Positions 1 to 11,488 of a DNA stretch of 64,000 bases are shown in pieces (the stretch's first letter is position 1; the number at the start of each line of letters is the position of its first letter). The position numbers and the translations under genes are program-made. The stretch comes from Brachycybe producta (Eukaryota > Arthropoda > Diplopoda > Playtdesmida > Andrognathidae): positions 754,501 through 818,500 of the forward strand of contig JAUPFP010000022.1 in NCBI GenBank assembly GCA_036925085.1, given 5' to 3'. The notes beneath the pieces were generated by a model that ran no database searches, was not told the origin of the DNA, and was given only the letters and a program-made list of their open reading frames with translations.

Positions 1-520
1 TCCCTTGAGATAAATAGAAGGGAGTGAAAGAGTGAGGTTAAGAGAGGGTTGAGGGGTGAAAGGGGAGCTTGGTGGGCCATAAAAGTGCACCTGTCGTCGT
101 CATAGATTGCGAAAAAAGAGGGTCACAAGTAGAAAAACCTAAATAAACACCCAAGAGTCAGTGTCAGTGGGTCATGGTTTATTTTTTTTTGTTGTTGTTG
201 TGTGTAGGCCTATATGTTATGGTGTCGGCCTTTCTTTTTATAGTTTTTGGCTTTTGAAGTTTTTATTTTTTGACACAATTAATGACCCCGCCCGTTTTTT
301 TTTTGTGTTTTTCTCTTGGTGGTTAAATAATGTGGTTTTTCTCCTTTAATCTCAGTTATGATTATGGTGGTTTTTAAAGTGTTAAGCCAAGTTTCACACT
401 AGCAACTTTTAATGCAATAAAACGTGCAATTGTGACATTGCAATTACAAAAATGCATCATCACAACCAGACATCATAAATACAATGAATTAAATAAAATC
501 CCCCCCCCCCCAAAAAAAAA

Positions 521-608
521 ATTTAATTGTTTCAAAATATGGGATTTTCAACACACTGGGATAAATGCCCAATGTGTTGAAAATCCCATAGTTTGAAACA
601 ATTCAATT
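521..608. repeat. Near-perfect hairpin, about 40-bp stem
   Basis: Arms 523-560 and 568-608 pair almost completely around a 7-nt loop (ATAAATG). The core GGGATTTTCAACACA is repeated inverted as TGTGTTGAAAATCCC. It could be a tiny MITE or a small-RNA-like hairpin. Confidence 0.75.
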
Positions 609-1137
609 GTTCGTGCTCGGAAATTTCTTCTGGGCTTGTCTCATTACAGAAAAAAAAAAGTTATAAAGTTGTGACAGTCATATCTGTTGTTGTCACTGTT
701 TGTGTGCTTATTATTCTATGACTTATATTATGTTGAACACTGGGTGAATGTGAATCATATGACAGTATTTTATCATAACATTATCTTTTTTTACAAGGTT
801 GTGAGCAAATAGCTATGACAATTTACTGTCATATGGCAGTCTTATTGCCTTTTATGTAATAAGGCCCTAGAATTGCAGCTCGATCACTTAAGGGTGGGGA
901 GGTATTTTCATTCATGTCGATATTTCTCAAAATAAACTAACAAAAAGCGTATTTTGAAAGATAACAACATGAAAATACTCTTGAGCTGCCCTTCTAGTTT
1001 CTGAAACACACTTTCTAGTTAGTTTCTATTAATTTTTGCTCAGATTCTGAAAAGACAGAACGGAAATACTCAGGAGTTTGAAAGTCGGCTGGTCATAAAC
1101 CCCGATCTTTAAAAAACATAATAATATTCTTGAATAT

Positions 1138-1310
1138 GTCAGTCAATCTGCAGAGTGCCAAGGCAATCTACAAAACAACCAACCGGCTAGCGAATATCTG
1201 CAAAATTCAACACCTAAAATGTGTATTGAATTTTTCAGATTCACTAGCAGATTGGTGGTTTTGCAGATTGCCTTATTTGCCTAGGCAATCTGCAGATTGA
1301 CTGTTTCCGC
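1138..1310. repeat. Fold-back element with AGTCAATCTGCAG arms
   Basis: AGTCAATCTGCAGAGTGCC and its inverted form at about 1282-1303 border an imperfect palindrome. GGCAATCT and AGATTGCC recur in the arms. A single copy in the window. Confidence 0.65.
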
Positions 1311-2073
1311 AGATTGACGTCAAGTAACAAAAATACATTGTTACATTTTTCTATTTTATTGACTTTATATATCTGGATGCGTGGGCGTTTGTGCGCATGC
1401 GTAGTTTATATCTTTGAAATAATTTTTTTTTCTGTTTTTATCTAAATGGTTTTTTTTTTCTTCTTTCTATTTATTTAATGCGGTAGCGTTTTAAGTTTCG
1501 AAAGATATTTAATATTTATAATTGTTAATTAGTGCGTTCGTGAATTGTGTAATATGTGGTTTTATTTTTGTTCGTGAGGAATTTGGTGAGATTCAATGTG
1601 TTTAAATGATTCCTATGCTTCAGCTTTAATTTTGTAGAGGTCGGATTCGTTATCTGTAGTTTCAGAGTGCTCGGATTAGTTTCGTTTCATTCATTTTACG
1701 TTTGGTTCTGTTTTAATTCTTATCGTGTTGGAGCTAATCCGAGCGCTCCAGTTAACTTTTTAACATCATCTCGCGCGTTTTATTGCGCAATCTATCTGCT
1801 CTAAGCGCACTAACATGGCGTTAGTGCGATTTTTTTCTTGAGGATCTTGTAACCCTGGTTGCTCCAAGAGCGCCGTTTTAGTTTTTTTTTTCTCAAGGGG
1901 GACGACACATGAGGGTGAATCTCATACAATTACAGGCGGTCGTTTTATGTTTTTATCCGCATTTTAATGGATTTTCCGAATTCATTTCTATTCGGTGTCC
2001 AGTAAAACTGGCTTGCAAATACACTGCGCTCTGAATTTCTGTGGATCTTTATGAATCTCGTAAGTGGTTTTTC

Positions 2074-2274
2074 ACAGGCAGTCAGAAATCGGGACAAACA
2101 GAAGTTGGCTCCACCCTTTTTATGACGACTGGTAACTTATGGTTTGTTGTGTGGTTCGACGTTGAAAAGGGCGGAGCATGTGACGTCAGACTACATAACC
2201 AACCAATTATAAGTTGCGTTCGTTATAACAAGGGCGGAGCCAACTGAAGTTCTCTCCGATTTCTAACTGCCTTT
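2074..2274. mobile_element. MITE family A copy 1
   Basis: A fold-back element with ACAGGCAGTCAGAAATCGGGA at the left and its inverse at the right. It contains TGACGTCA, CCAATTAGAAGTTG-like blocks and GGGCGGAGC boxes. The flanking duplication is weak. Confidence 0.85.
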
Positions 2275-2508
2275 GTGATTTTCTTCTATGTCGTCCCCCT
2301 GCTGGTTATTCCGAACGTTCTAACGATCATTCCGTTTCATCAAAAATCTGTCTTTAAATTTCGATTTCAATATCTTCTGTAAAAATTGGCATCAGTTTTG
2401 GTTGAATAAACATAGTGCAGATCACCTTTAAAGATGAAGCAAAACTTTTTTCTGCTTCTCTGGATGTTATAATTAGGATTTTCCGGTGTATATTTATTTA
2501 GCGGCTTT

Positions 2509-2509
<1 letters not shown>

Positions 2510-2548
<39 letters not shown>
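2510..2548. repeat. (CT)n microsatellite
   Basis: A pure TC run. A second CT run lies at about 2718-2748. Confidence 0.95.
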
Positions 2549-2551
<3 letters not shown>

Positions 2552-3390
2552 CCTCCCTCTCGAATGCCGTGTTCTTCCCACCCACTCGCTATAGTCGTTA
2601 ATATTTCCTTAGACCATGTAGGGCTTCCCTCCCCCTTACTTGGTCTAAGAATATTTCTAATAAAAATATTCCTCATTGGCTAAAACTGTTTTTCCGGTTT
2701 GTCTATGTTAATTTTTTTTTTCTCTCTCTCTTTCTCTCTCTCTCTCTCCTGTATGGTGGCGCCCTCACTACTAGATGCGATCAAGGTTCTCTTTATACAG
2801 GTTAGGCATTGGCGTCCATTTTCGTTTGTCTCGTAGCAGACGGTTACATGCTATTTATTATGATTGTGTGTATGTTAATTATAACAATATTAAAATTATA
2901 ACTTATCACGAGAAATGGAAATAGCATGCAGGAAAAATAAGGTTTGTTTTTAATGAAAAAATTCAAATTAATCGAAAAAATTGCGAAACAATGCGTTTTT
3001 CATCAGAAAAATATCACTGTTTGTGCAGTTAAAATGGAAGTAATATGAAAAAAAAAATTGTCATAATATTTTGTAAAGTTGCTTTTGTGATTATCACAAA
3101 GTTATAGAGTTACATAGGACAATTTACTGTCATATGACGGGAAGTTCCTTAAACGAAAAAAAATCATTTAACTAGTTAGAGGCTAGAAACATCAAATATC
3201 TAAAGCTACGAGCTCCTCTTCTTGTTTCGACAAGAACTCTACTCTTTAGCCTCTACACGGGTTCTTTGATTAAAACATGTATTTTTTTATTGCTTTATGC
3301 TTTTAATAACTTAAGTAGAAAAGGCAGATTATGTGAATGGAAAAGTTTAAAATAAAATATTTTCAATAATAAAAGGCAATGAGATTTTTA

Positions 3391-3915
3391 TGGAGGCCTG
3401 TAAAGGACATGAGAGCTTTTTTTTTAAAAAAAAAATCTCAACATGTCGACTTTAATCTCGACATTTCGACTTTTTTCAGAATCTTTATTCGGCCATGTTG
3501 TGTGTACCATACTCTAATAATTAAATTATTGCTGCTACAAGAGGGCGCTTGCAATAATTAATTATGCCATGTTGCGCGCACCATACTATAATAAGTAACA
3601 TGGCCGAATAAAAAAGATTAAAAGTCTAAATGTCGCGATTAAAGTCGAAATGTCGAGATTTTTAAAAAAAAAAATCTTGCATGTCCTATACACGGGCAGT
3701 TAGAAATCGGGAAGAACTTCAGTTGGCTCCGCCCTTGTTATGACGAACGCAACTTCTAATTGGTTGGTTATGTAGTCTGACGTCACATGCTCCGCCCTTT
3801 TGAACGTCGAACCACACAATAAACCAATTAGAAGTTGCTGTTCATCATAAAAAGGGCGGAGCCAACCGAAGTTCTCTCCGATTTCTAACTGCTCGTGTCC
3901 TTTACAGGGCTCCGT
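3391..3915. mobile_element. MITE family F copy with nested family A
   Basis: Outer ends are GGAGGCCTGTAAAGGACATG and CATGTCC...TTTACAGGGCTCC. The inside has repeated GTCGAAATGTCGAGA-like arms and CCATGTTG blocks. A family A copy splits the right arm. Confidence 0.8.
3692..3896. mobile_element. MITE family A copy 2, inside family F
   Basis: Termini are ACGGGCAGTTAGAAATC and its inverse. The 9-bp flanks are GTCCTATAC and GTCCTTTAC (8 of 9). The insertion interrupts the terminal repeat of the family F element. Confidence 0.9.
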
Positions 3916-4267
3916 AGATTTCTTTTCTACAAACGAAAATGACGGAAATTACTTTTTTTTTAACATTACGTCTATGTAATGCCTAACTTGTATATTTTTA
4001 TTAAGAGAATCTTGGATGTGTGTAGAATTATGATTGTGACGTCAAACACATGCTATGACCTTGTTTTCTAGAAAAGGATTGGATTGATGGAGGAGGGTGG
4101 GGGTGGGAAGAGGGAGGTTACGGGCATGAGTTACTGCATACAGCCGACGACGATCTGCATCCATAATCTCTCATTGTTATGTTTTTTTTTTGTTGTATTT
4201 ATCGTATGAATAAATGATAGCATTGTGTGGTTGGTTTATTTGCTTTCGAAAAATGAGGTGGAGAAGG

Positions 4268-4269
<2 letters not shown>

Positions 4270-4331
<62 letters not shown>
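4270..4331. repeat. (GA)n microsatellite
   Basis: About 60 bp of pure AG repeats. Confidence 0.95.
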
Positions 4332-4332
<1 letters not shown>

Positions 4333-4533
4333 CAAATGACATACTTTGCGGCTAAAAAAAGGTCAATGATCCAATGCTCGGTTTTTTTCTTTTTTCACTC
4401 GCTGGCAAAATGTTGTGCGTCATCCGCCGCTTTGTTGAATTTACGGTGTAATTAGTTTATTCTTGCAAAGCGTTGAAACGAACTAAAAGTACAGAACCTT
4501 AACTAATGTAGATACATTGAGACAATTGGTTGA

Positions 4534-4567
<34 letters not shown>

Positions 4568-4741
4568 TGGTGAAATGTGTGAAAGAAGAAGAATAAAAAA
4601 AGCCTCTCTTGTACAGAGATTATAATCAGAAGTATATTTTTTTTAGTGCCTATTGTATTTTACGAAAATGTGGAGTGGGGTTGAGAGATTTGTATTGTGT
4701 TTTGTTTAACAGGTACAAAACAAATTAGTATAGCTGGTAGC

Positions 4742-4945
4742 ACAGGCAGTTAGAAATCGGTGAGAACTTCAGTTGGCTCCGCCGTTGTTATGACGAACGA
4801 ACTTCTAATTGGCTGGTTATGTAGTCTGACGTCACATACTACGCCCTTTTCAACGTCAGACTACATAACCAACCAATTAGAAGTTGCCCGTCGTCATAAC
4901 AAGGGCGGAGCCAACTGAAGTTCTGACCGATTTCTAACTGGTTGT
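4742..4945. mobile_element. MITE family A copy 3
   Basis: It has ACAGGCAGTTAGAAATCGG ends and an internal TGACGTCA. The flanks GCTGGTAGC and GCAGGTAGC match at 8 of 9 bases. Confidence 0.9.
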
Positions 4946-5179
4946 GCAGGTAGCTGGCAACACTGTAGCAAGTGGTTTCGAGTTCGGACTCTTTTAAATT
5001 ATGATTCATCATTGGGTTTGGCAGTGATGCATTTTGATTGGCTGATTCTTGGGTTAGAAGCGAGAGATCCGGCGCCTGTTGTACGCTCGCCACATGGAGC
5101 CGTGTGTGGGTGGGGGTAGACTAACGATGCGTTTGCGTTAGCGGATATAATGAGAAGCTATTTGAACGCTTTTTTTTTA

Positions 5180-6200
5180 TTAAGGTGGTTTAATTAACAG
5201 CTGATTTTTCCAAATTTTTTTATTATTTCTGTTCTTCAGGAAAAAAATTGATGATCATTTTTTTTTGTTTATAAAAAGTTTATTTTGAAAGATATCAACA
5301 TGAAAAAAAATGGTTGTGGTTCACTACAGCTACCAAAAAAAAATATAACCCTTTCCCCCTAACCGATCCTTACCTAACGAAACCTAACCGAACCTTACCT
5401 AATGAAACCGAACCTAACCTTACCTAATGAAACCGAACCTAACCTTACCTAATGAAACCGAACCGAACCTTACCTAACGAAACCGAACCGAACCTTACCT
5501 AATGAAACCGAACCGAACCTTACCTAATGAAACCGAACCGAACCTTACCTAATGAAACCGAACCGAACCTTACCTAATGAAACCGAACCGAACCTTACCT
5601 AATGAAACCGAACCGAACCTTACCTAATGAAACCGAACCGAACCTTACCTAATGAAACCGAACCGAACCTTACCTAATGAAACCGAACCGAACCTTACCT
5701 AACCTAACCGAACCGAACCTTACCTAATGAAACCGAACCGAACCTTACCTAATGAAACCGAACCGAACCTTACCTAATGAAACCGAACCGAACCGAACCT
5801 AATGAAACCGAACCGAACCTTACCTAATGAAACCGAACCGAACCTTACCTAATGAAACCGAACCGAACCTTACCTAATGAAACCGAACCGAACCTTACCT
5901 AATGAAACCGAACCGAACCTTACCTAATGAAACCGAACCGAACCTAACCTAAACTTAATTTAATGACCCAAGTAGCTGTAGTGACCCTTTTGATGAAAAA
6001 AAAGGTCTATATCTTTTTTCGGTAGTTGTAGTGACCCAGGCAGCTGTAGTGAGCCAGTCCCGAAAAAATACCCTTAAGTGATTGAGCGCTACCCTTCTAG
6101 TTTCTGAAACACGTTCAAGTTTATCTTCATTTTGCAAACGAAAGACATAATATATAACCAGAGTTCGAGAGGCGCCGTTTACGCTTTAAAATCACCTTAA
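5180..6200. mobile_element. MITE family B copy 1 with a satellite in its centre
   Basis: The left end TTAAGGTGGTTTAATTAACAG and the right end AAAATCACCTTAA are typical B ends, as is the right inner arm (CTACCCTTCTAGTTTCTGAAA). Between them lies a telomere-like 25-bp array of about 600 bp in place of the usual short centre. Confidence 0.8.
5345..5955. repeat. 25-bp minisatellite made of AACCT-like pentamers
   Basis: The unit reads AACCT TACCT AATGA AACCG AACCG, repeated more than 20 times with few changes. The 5-nt register is kept throughout. AACCT is the C-strand of the arthropod telomere repeat TTAGG. Confidence 0.92.
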
Positions 6201-7153
6201 AACTTTCAAAATTTCTAGTTTCAAACTTTCAAAGATTGAGACTAGAAGAGTAATTTTTGACTAATTTTTATGACTGTTTTTGTGAAATAAACCGTTTTTT
6301 TTTTTCATTTGAAACTATTTGAAAAGCCAAACGATAAATTTGTTGTGTTATCGTGAAACTCTAAATAAAGTTTATTTTGAACGATAACGTAATGAAAATT
6401 ATCTGTGCTTTCTCTTCTATTATCAAGCTAAACTTTAAAATGGCTCAAAATTGTGTTAATTCGGTAAGATCCGCTAACATGTACGTAAACAACACTGGAG
6501 CCGCCGTATTGTTATGAGTGTGGGTGGCGGCGCTTCGAGCGTTCTTCGGTATTTTCGCCTTGTTAACTTATTAAAAGGGGGGAGGGGGTGGGAATTCCAC
6601 AAGGAGTTTTCTTTTATTTCTTTTGTGTGACCTTGAGGCTGTTTTCAATGACTTCGTTGAAGGAGCAGTGATTGATGGGTGGTGACTAATTAGCATAAAG
6701 AGTAATAATCCTCCTCCTCCACCTCCCACCCTCCTCCGGGGTGGCTCCTGTTTTTTTTAAAAAAAAAACTCCTTTGCAAGCAGCTTTTGCGTCTGGCGTG
6801 TCAAATGACGTCACTGCATATTTTCATGGCCATTTCTACTAGTAGCTGTTACTCTTACTCTCCTTCACCCCCCTCTCTTTCTCTCGTTTATACAATAAAC
6901 TCGTCTTTCATTTCTTGTGTTCTAATGAAGTGCCAAATGGGAATCATTGGGGATGAATTGTGGGTTTGTAGGAGAATGGTTCTCAATATACGGCCCTCGC
7001 GCGAATGCAGTACTAAATATATATAATTTTTATTATATTTTATAGCAATTTTATTCTTATTTTTTATATAAAAGCGGAATATCACTAACATGTTTTTTGT
7101 TTAATTCTTATTTGGTTAAAAATATATATATTATTGGTTAAGGTGGTTTTATA

Positions 7154-7359
7154 TCAGGCATTTAGAAATCGGGAAGAACTTCAGTTGGCTCCGCCCTTGT
7201 TATGACGAACGCAACTTCTAATTGGTTGGTTATGTAGTCTGACGTCACATGCTCCGCCCTTTTCAACGTTGAACCACACAACAAACCAATTAGAAGTTGC
7301 CGTTTTTCATAAAAAGGAGCGGAGCCAACTTCCGTTCATCCCGTTTTCTAATTGCCTGT
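7154..7359. mobile_element. MITE family A copy 4
   Basis: CAGGCATTTAGAAATCGGGA at the left and TTTTCTAATTGCCTG at the right, with the same inner blocks. The flanks GGTTTTATA and GATTTTAAA match at 7 of 9. Confidence 0.88.
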
Positions 7360-7364
7360 GATTT

Positions 7365-7615
7365 TAAAGGGTAAAAGTCTCTCTATTATCAACACGTGAC
7401 AAATTTACCCACCAACATAAGTGGAGAGAGAGAGAGAGAGCACGTGTAGATCGAATAGCGATGACGCAATTAAAAGTTTGCCACGTGATCAAAAAAGGAA
7501 GAAGGTGAGTCAAGAGTTGATGAGGTGTCAGTACATTTCTAAGAGATGAGGATTAGTGGCGCCATCTAACGCTACACGCACAAAATAAAATGATCTATTT
7601 GCATTCTTAAATTTA
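7365..7615. mobile_element. Family E copy 1 (truncated)
   Basis: It shares GTGACAAATTTACCCACC, GCACGTGTAGA, AGCGATGACGCAATTA and GGCGCCATCTAACGCTAC with the copies at 18.4 kb and 37.9 kb. Its left end abuts the family A copy at 7154-7359. Confidence 0.8.
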
Positions 7616-8447
7616 TTACCTGAAGATATGTAGCTTATTATTTTATTCCGGATCTTTGATGAATGCGGGGCTCGTGGGCCGCTTGTTGAGAAACAGAATA
7701 AATTTATCTTTGCGGATTTTATTTTTTTGCTGACAAAAATATATATATATATTTTTTTCTTCAAGGTTATATTATGTTTATTATGAATCAATTACGACCG
7801 ATTTGTTATGCAAATCTTGATTTTTGATTCATTGAAGGGTGTGAAGGAAGGGGGGGGGGAGAGGGTGTTTTAATATTGGAGTTGGATTAAGGCCATTGAG
7901 ATCGTTGAAAATTCTAATTTTTTTTCATCATCATCATCATCATCTATTTTTCTGTTTTGTTTGTTGTTTGGCATTGAAAATGTTCTTAAATTATAATTGT
8001 AATGACCGGAAGGGAGGTGATGAAACCGTTTCCGCTAATTTATTGTTACGAATATGGCGGCTGTTGCGGCGGCGGCCATTACTCTTTAGTATAGGCCTAT
8101 TATTATTATAGGCAGGCCTACATATATACTGTATATATTAAATGCATGAGAGTATCATGTTAGTTTAATGGTGGTGTTGACATCCCCTGTTCAGGATAAT
8201 TTATCAGCGGAGACATCTTAATTGGGTTACGAGCATTTTCATGATCTATATTATTTTTTTTTATTACGAATATTGATCTGACTCTTATTAATTTGACAAA
8301 CAAACGCTTCAGTTAACGATTTTTATTAGCAATAAAAATAACACGAATATCGTTATGGTTAGTCTAGTAGACTAGAATACAATACATTTAACATTTAGAG
8401 TAACAACAAGCTTTTCTATTGTAGTGGGTGGAGGTTGTAGCAAAGAG

Positions 8448-9225
8448 GAGACTGAATAAGCGCTAAATAAAACAAATGCAAAACTGAATAAGCGCTAAAT
8501 TGAATAAACACCAAATTGAATAAACACCAAACTGAATAAACACCAAACTGAATAAGCGCCAAATTGAATAAACGCCAAACTGAATAAACACCAAACTGAA
8601 TAAGCGCCAAATTGAATAAACGCCAAACTGAATAAGCGCCAAATTGAATAAACACCAAACTGAATAAACACCAAACTGAATAAGCGCCAAATTGAATAAA
8701 CGCCAAACTGAATAAGCGCCAAATTGAATAAACGCCAAACTGAATAAGCGCCAAATTGAATAAACGCCAAACTGAATAAGCGCCAAATTGAATAAACACC
8801 AAACTGAATAAGCGCCAAATTGAACAAATGCAAAACTGAATAAGCGCCAAACTAAATAAGCAACAAATTAAACAAATGCAAAACTGAATAAGCGCCAAAC
8901 TAAATAAGCGACAAATTAAACAAATGCAAAACTGAATAAGCGTCAAATTGAAATAAGTGACAAATTGAACAAAGGCCAAACTAAATAAGCTCTAAAATAA
9001 ACAAATGCTAAACTGAATAAGCGCCAAATTGAACAAATGCAAAACTGAATAAGCGTCAAATTGAATAAATGCCAAAAGCCAAACTAAATAAGCGCTAAAT
9101 TCTACAAACGCCGAACTGAATAAGCGCCAAATTAAGTGCCCAATGGAACAAATGCCAAACTGAATAAGCACCAAATTAAACAAACGCCGAACTGAATAAG
9201 CGCCAAATTAAGCAAACGAATAAAG
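8448..9225. repeat. 16-bp minisatellite
   Basis: Alternating 16-bp units AATAAGCGCCAAATTG and AATAAACGCCAAACTG repeat for about 780 bp, diverging toward the right. The long open frames across it on the minus strand are products of the repeat. Confidence 0.93.
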
Positions 9226-9317
9226 ACAATCTTCGCAATGATATCTTTTAAATTAAACATTTTATTGTTGTTTAAAAATTGATCAAATTTTCAGTTTGGG
9301 GGGGGGGGGAGGATTAT

Positions 9318-9655
9318 TAAAATGGTTTATGAAAAGCTTAATTTTATAACTCCTTATTATTCTGTCTTTCAGGAGGAAAATTAAGAAAAACATGAATGTG
9401 TTTTTTTTAGAAACTAGAAGGGTAGCTTCATCACGTTAGTGGTTGTCGATATCTTTTAAAATAAACTTTTTTTTTTGACAAAAACTGCTTAATCGTTGGG
9501 TCATTTTCAAACTCGCGTAAAAAGCTCATTTTGAAATATATCTACATGAAATCACCCATAAGTGTTTGATTTACCATTCTAGTTTCTAAAACACACTCAA
9601 ATTTCTCTTCATTTTGCATCTGAAAGACAAAATAAGAACTGTTTTCACGTTAACA
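9318..9655. mobile_element. MITE family B copy 2
   Basis: TTATTCTGTCTTTCAGGAG at the left and CTGAAAGACAAAATAAG at the right. The arms carry TTAGAAACTAGAAGGGTAG and its inverse. Confidence 0.85.
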
Positions 9656-10368
9656 CTTCAAATTAAAGCTGAACATTCTGAATAAAATAATGTACTTTAA
9701 ACAAATCAAACCCCAAAAAAAAAACCTGCGCAAGGAATAAATCAATTAAAACAGGGAATTTTCTATTGGTTAAAGGGTTTATTTTAAAGTTGAAGTGCCA
9801 AATTAATTTCAATCTGGGTCCCCTCAACCTTTGTTTTGTTTACTTTAAAGATGTATATATGATTCTATCATCTTTAAAATTTGATGGAGTCCATTGTAAA
9901 AAGGTGTTTGGTTCTGCCACCAGGTGGCGTATGAGCGCTTGCGAACAGCCTTGATCGATTTCGGTTTTTTCTTATTCAGTTGTGTTTCGAGTTCTGGCGT
10001 GGATTGTTGGCTGTCAGGGTGTGGTGTGACCGTAGTTGCACGTCTTTTTTTCTCCGTCACACTCTCTCTTATCTCTTCGCTAATGCTCATCGGTGAACCG
10101 TCATGGAAAGGAGTGGGGGTTTGAGTCTCTTCAATTTCGGGGTGTTTTTTTAAACCTCATATCAATTGACTATCGATGATATTGGTTTAATTATTATGCC
10201 TTCAGAGTGTCACTGTGTGGATTTATCTTACGTTGTCGCAACAAAACCTCTCATTTCGATGTGAGTTCCGTGTATGAGGATGAGGGAGGGAGGGGGAGCT
10301 TTTAGAAATTCACGCCAGGCGGCGCTTTTAATTTATACCTAATTATTATGCGGTTATCCTACCGTTTT

Positions 10369-10690
10369 TTAAGGCATCTTTTACGGTGGCCTTTCGAACT
10401 CTTTCTATTATTTCTGTATTTCAGGTGCAAAATAGAGAGAAACTTGTGAAGTGTTTTAGAAACTAGAAGGGTAACTCAATCACTGAAGGGTATCTTTCAA
10501 AATAAACTTTTTATGGTAGTTTGAAAATAGCCCAACTTATAATAAGCAGTAATTACTGCTTAAATAAAAAGTTTATTTTGAAAGATATCAACATGAAAAA
10601 TACTCCTAAAACGATGATAAGTTTATTTTGAAAGATATCAATCAGATGACTCTTCTACTTTCTTACCACACATTCAATTTTTTTCTTAAA
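10369..10690. mobile_element. MITE family B copy 3
   Basis: TTAAGGCATCTTTTACGGTGG start, GTGTTTTAGAAACTAGAAGG arm, and inverted GTTTATTTTGAAAGATATCA. The right arm is rearranged, with part of the arm repeated. Confidence 0.8.
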
Positions 10691-10697
10691 ATTGTAG

Positions 10698-10755
10698 AGG
10701 AAACCGTTTAACACGAAATTAGAATGGATTCTAATATTATTTCGTGTTAAACGAA
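10698..10755. repeat. Short palindrome with AAACCGTTTAACACGAAAT arms
   Basis: The two arms meet around ATGGATTC. Related pieces occur near 11090-11135 and 30590-30760, so this is a small dispersed repeat. Confidence 0.7.
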
Positions 10756-10757
10756 TT

Positions 10758-11077
10758 TCATGGTTTATGAACAGCTGATTTTTAGTGTGAATTAAGAGAA
10801 ACTAGGAAGTGTTTTAGAAACTAGAAGGGTAGCTCAATCACTTAATGGTGTATTTTCATGTTTGATATCTTTCAAAATATAATCAAAATTTTTTTTAACA
10901 AAAATGTCCGATTATATTTGGATTATTTTCAAACTCAGATAAAAAGTTCATTTTAAAATATATAAACTTGAAAAATATCCCCTTAAAAGATTGAGTTACC
11001 CTTCTAGTTTCTAAAACGCTTTAAAGTTTCTCCTAATTTTGCACCTGAAAGACAGTATTAAATGAAAACCACCTTAA
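10758..11077. mobile_element. MITE family B copy 4
   Basis: Full palindrome ending AAAACCACCTTAA, with both GATATCTTTCAAAATA and its inverse. Confidence 0.85.
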
Positions 11078-11301
11078 AAGAATTTCGTCTTAACCGATTT
11101 TTCGTCTTATCTTTTCGGCTTTCGTGTTAAACGGTTTTCACTGTGTATATTTGGGGGTGGGGGCGGGAAACTGTAATAAATATGGATTTATCTTCTTGAA
11201 AATAAAAATGCGACAAATTAATTTACACTTGACTAAATTAATCAATAATTAGAAAAATATGTTAATTTTCTTGTTATATTTTTAATCGTTTGTTTCTTAA
11301 G

Positions 11302-11488
11302 GACCCCAAACGATGGAAATTCGCCGTGCAAACGCCAGCAGCAGCAGCAGCATCCGATTAGTCCACCTCCACTTTCATCGTCCAGAGGAAACTACCCGTC
11401 GTATCATCTGGACCTCGGAGGCCGATTTCAGCCTAATTTTCACTACAATCAGGCTCTCTACAGAGACGGTGGTGGAAATGTCTACCAG
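11302..11488 (+). CDS. Smr: Corepressor exon 1 seen here (N-terminal Q/P-rich)
   Basis: An acceptor TTCTTAAG precedes the exon and the donor is CAG|GTGAGAG. The reading ends in phase 0, so it joins the next exon in frame. It encodes a short polyglutamine stretch and then a proline, tyrosine and glycine-rich segment. The only ATG near its start is out of frame, so this is probably not the first coding exon. Confidence 0.8.

Larger units (their letters stand above)
1..2073. other. Non-coding AT-rich region with hairpins
   Basis: No exon is recognised. Two palindromes are present (about 521-608 and 1138-1310). It may be 5' flank or an early intron of the corepressor gene. Confidence 0.5.

Noticed and set aside
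8416-9183. Long minus-strand open frames with repeated FSLVFIQFGAYSVW-like peptides
   Set aside because: They are translations of the 16-bp minisatellite in three frames. There is no stable gene structure.
8448-9225. CRISPR-like array
   Set aside because: There are no unique spacers; the units are contiguous 16-bp repeats in an animal genome.
1-11301. Missing first coding exon of the corepressor
   Set aside because: I looked for a YPPH/SVQYTF-like N terminus with a start ATG and a phase-1 donor and could not support any candidate.
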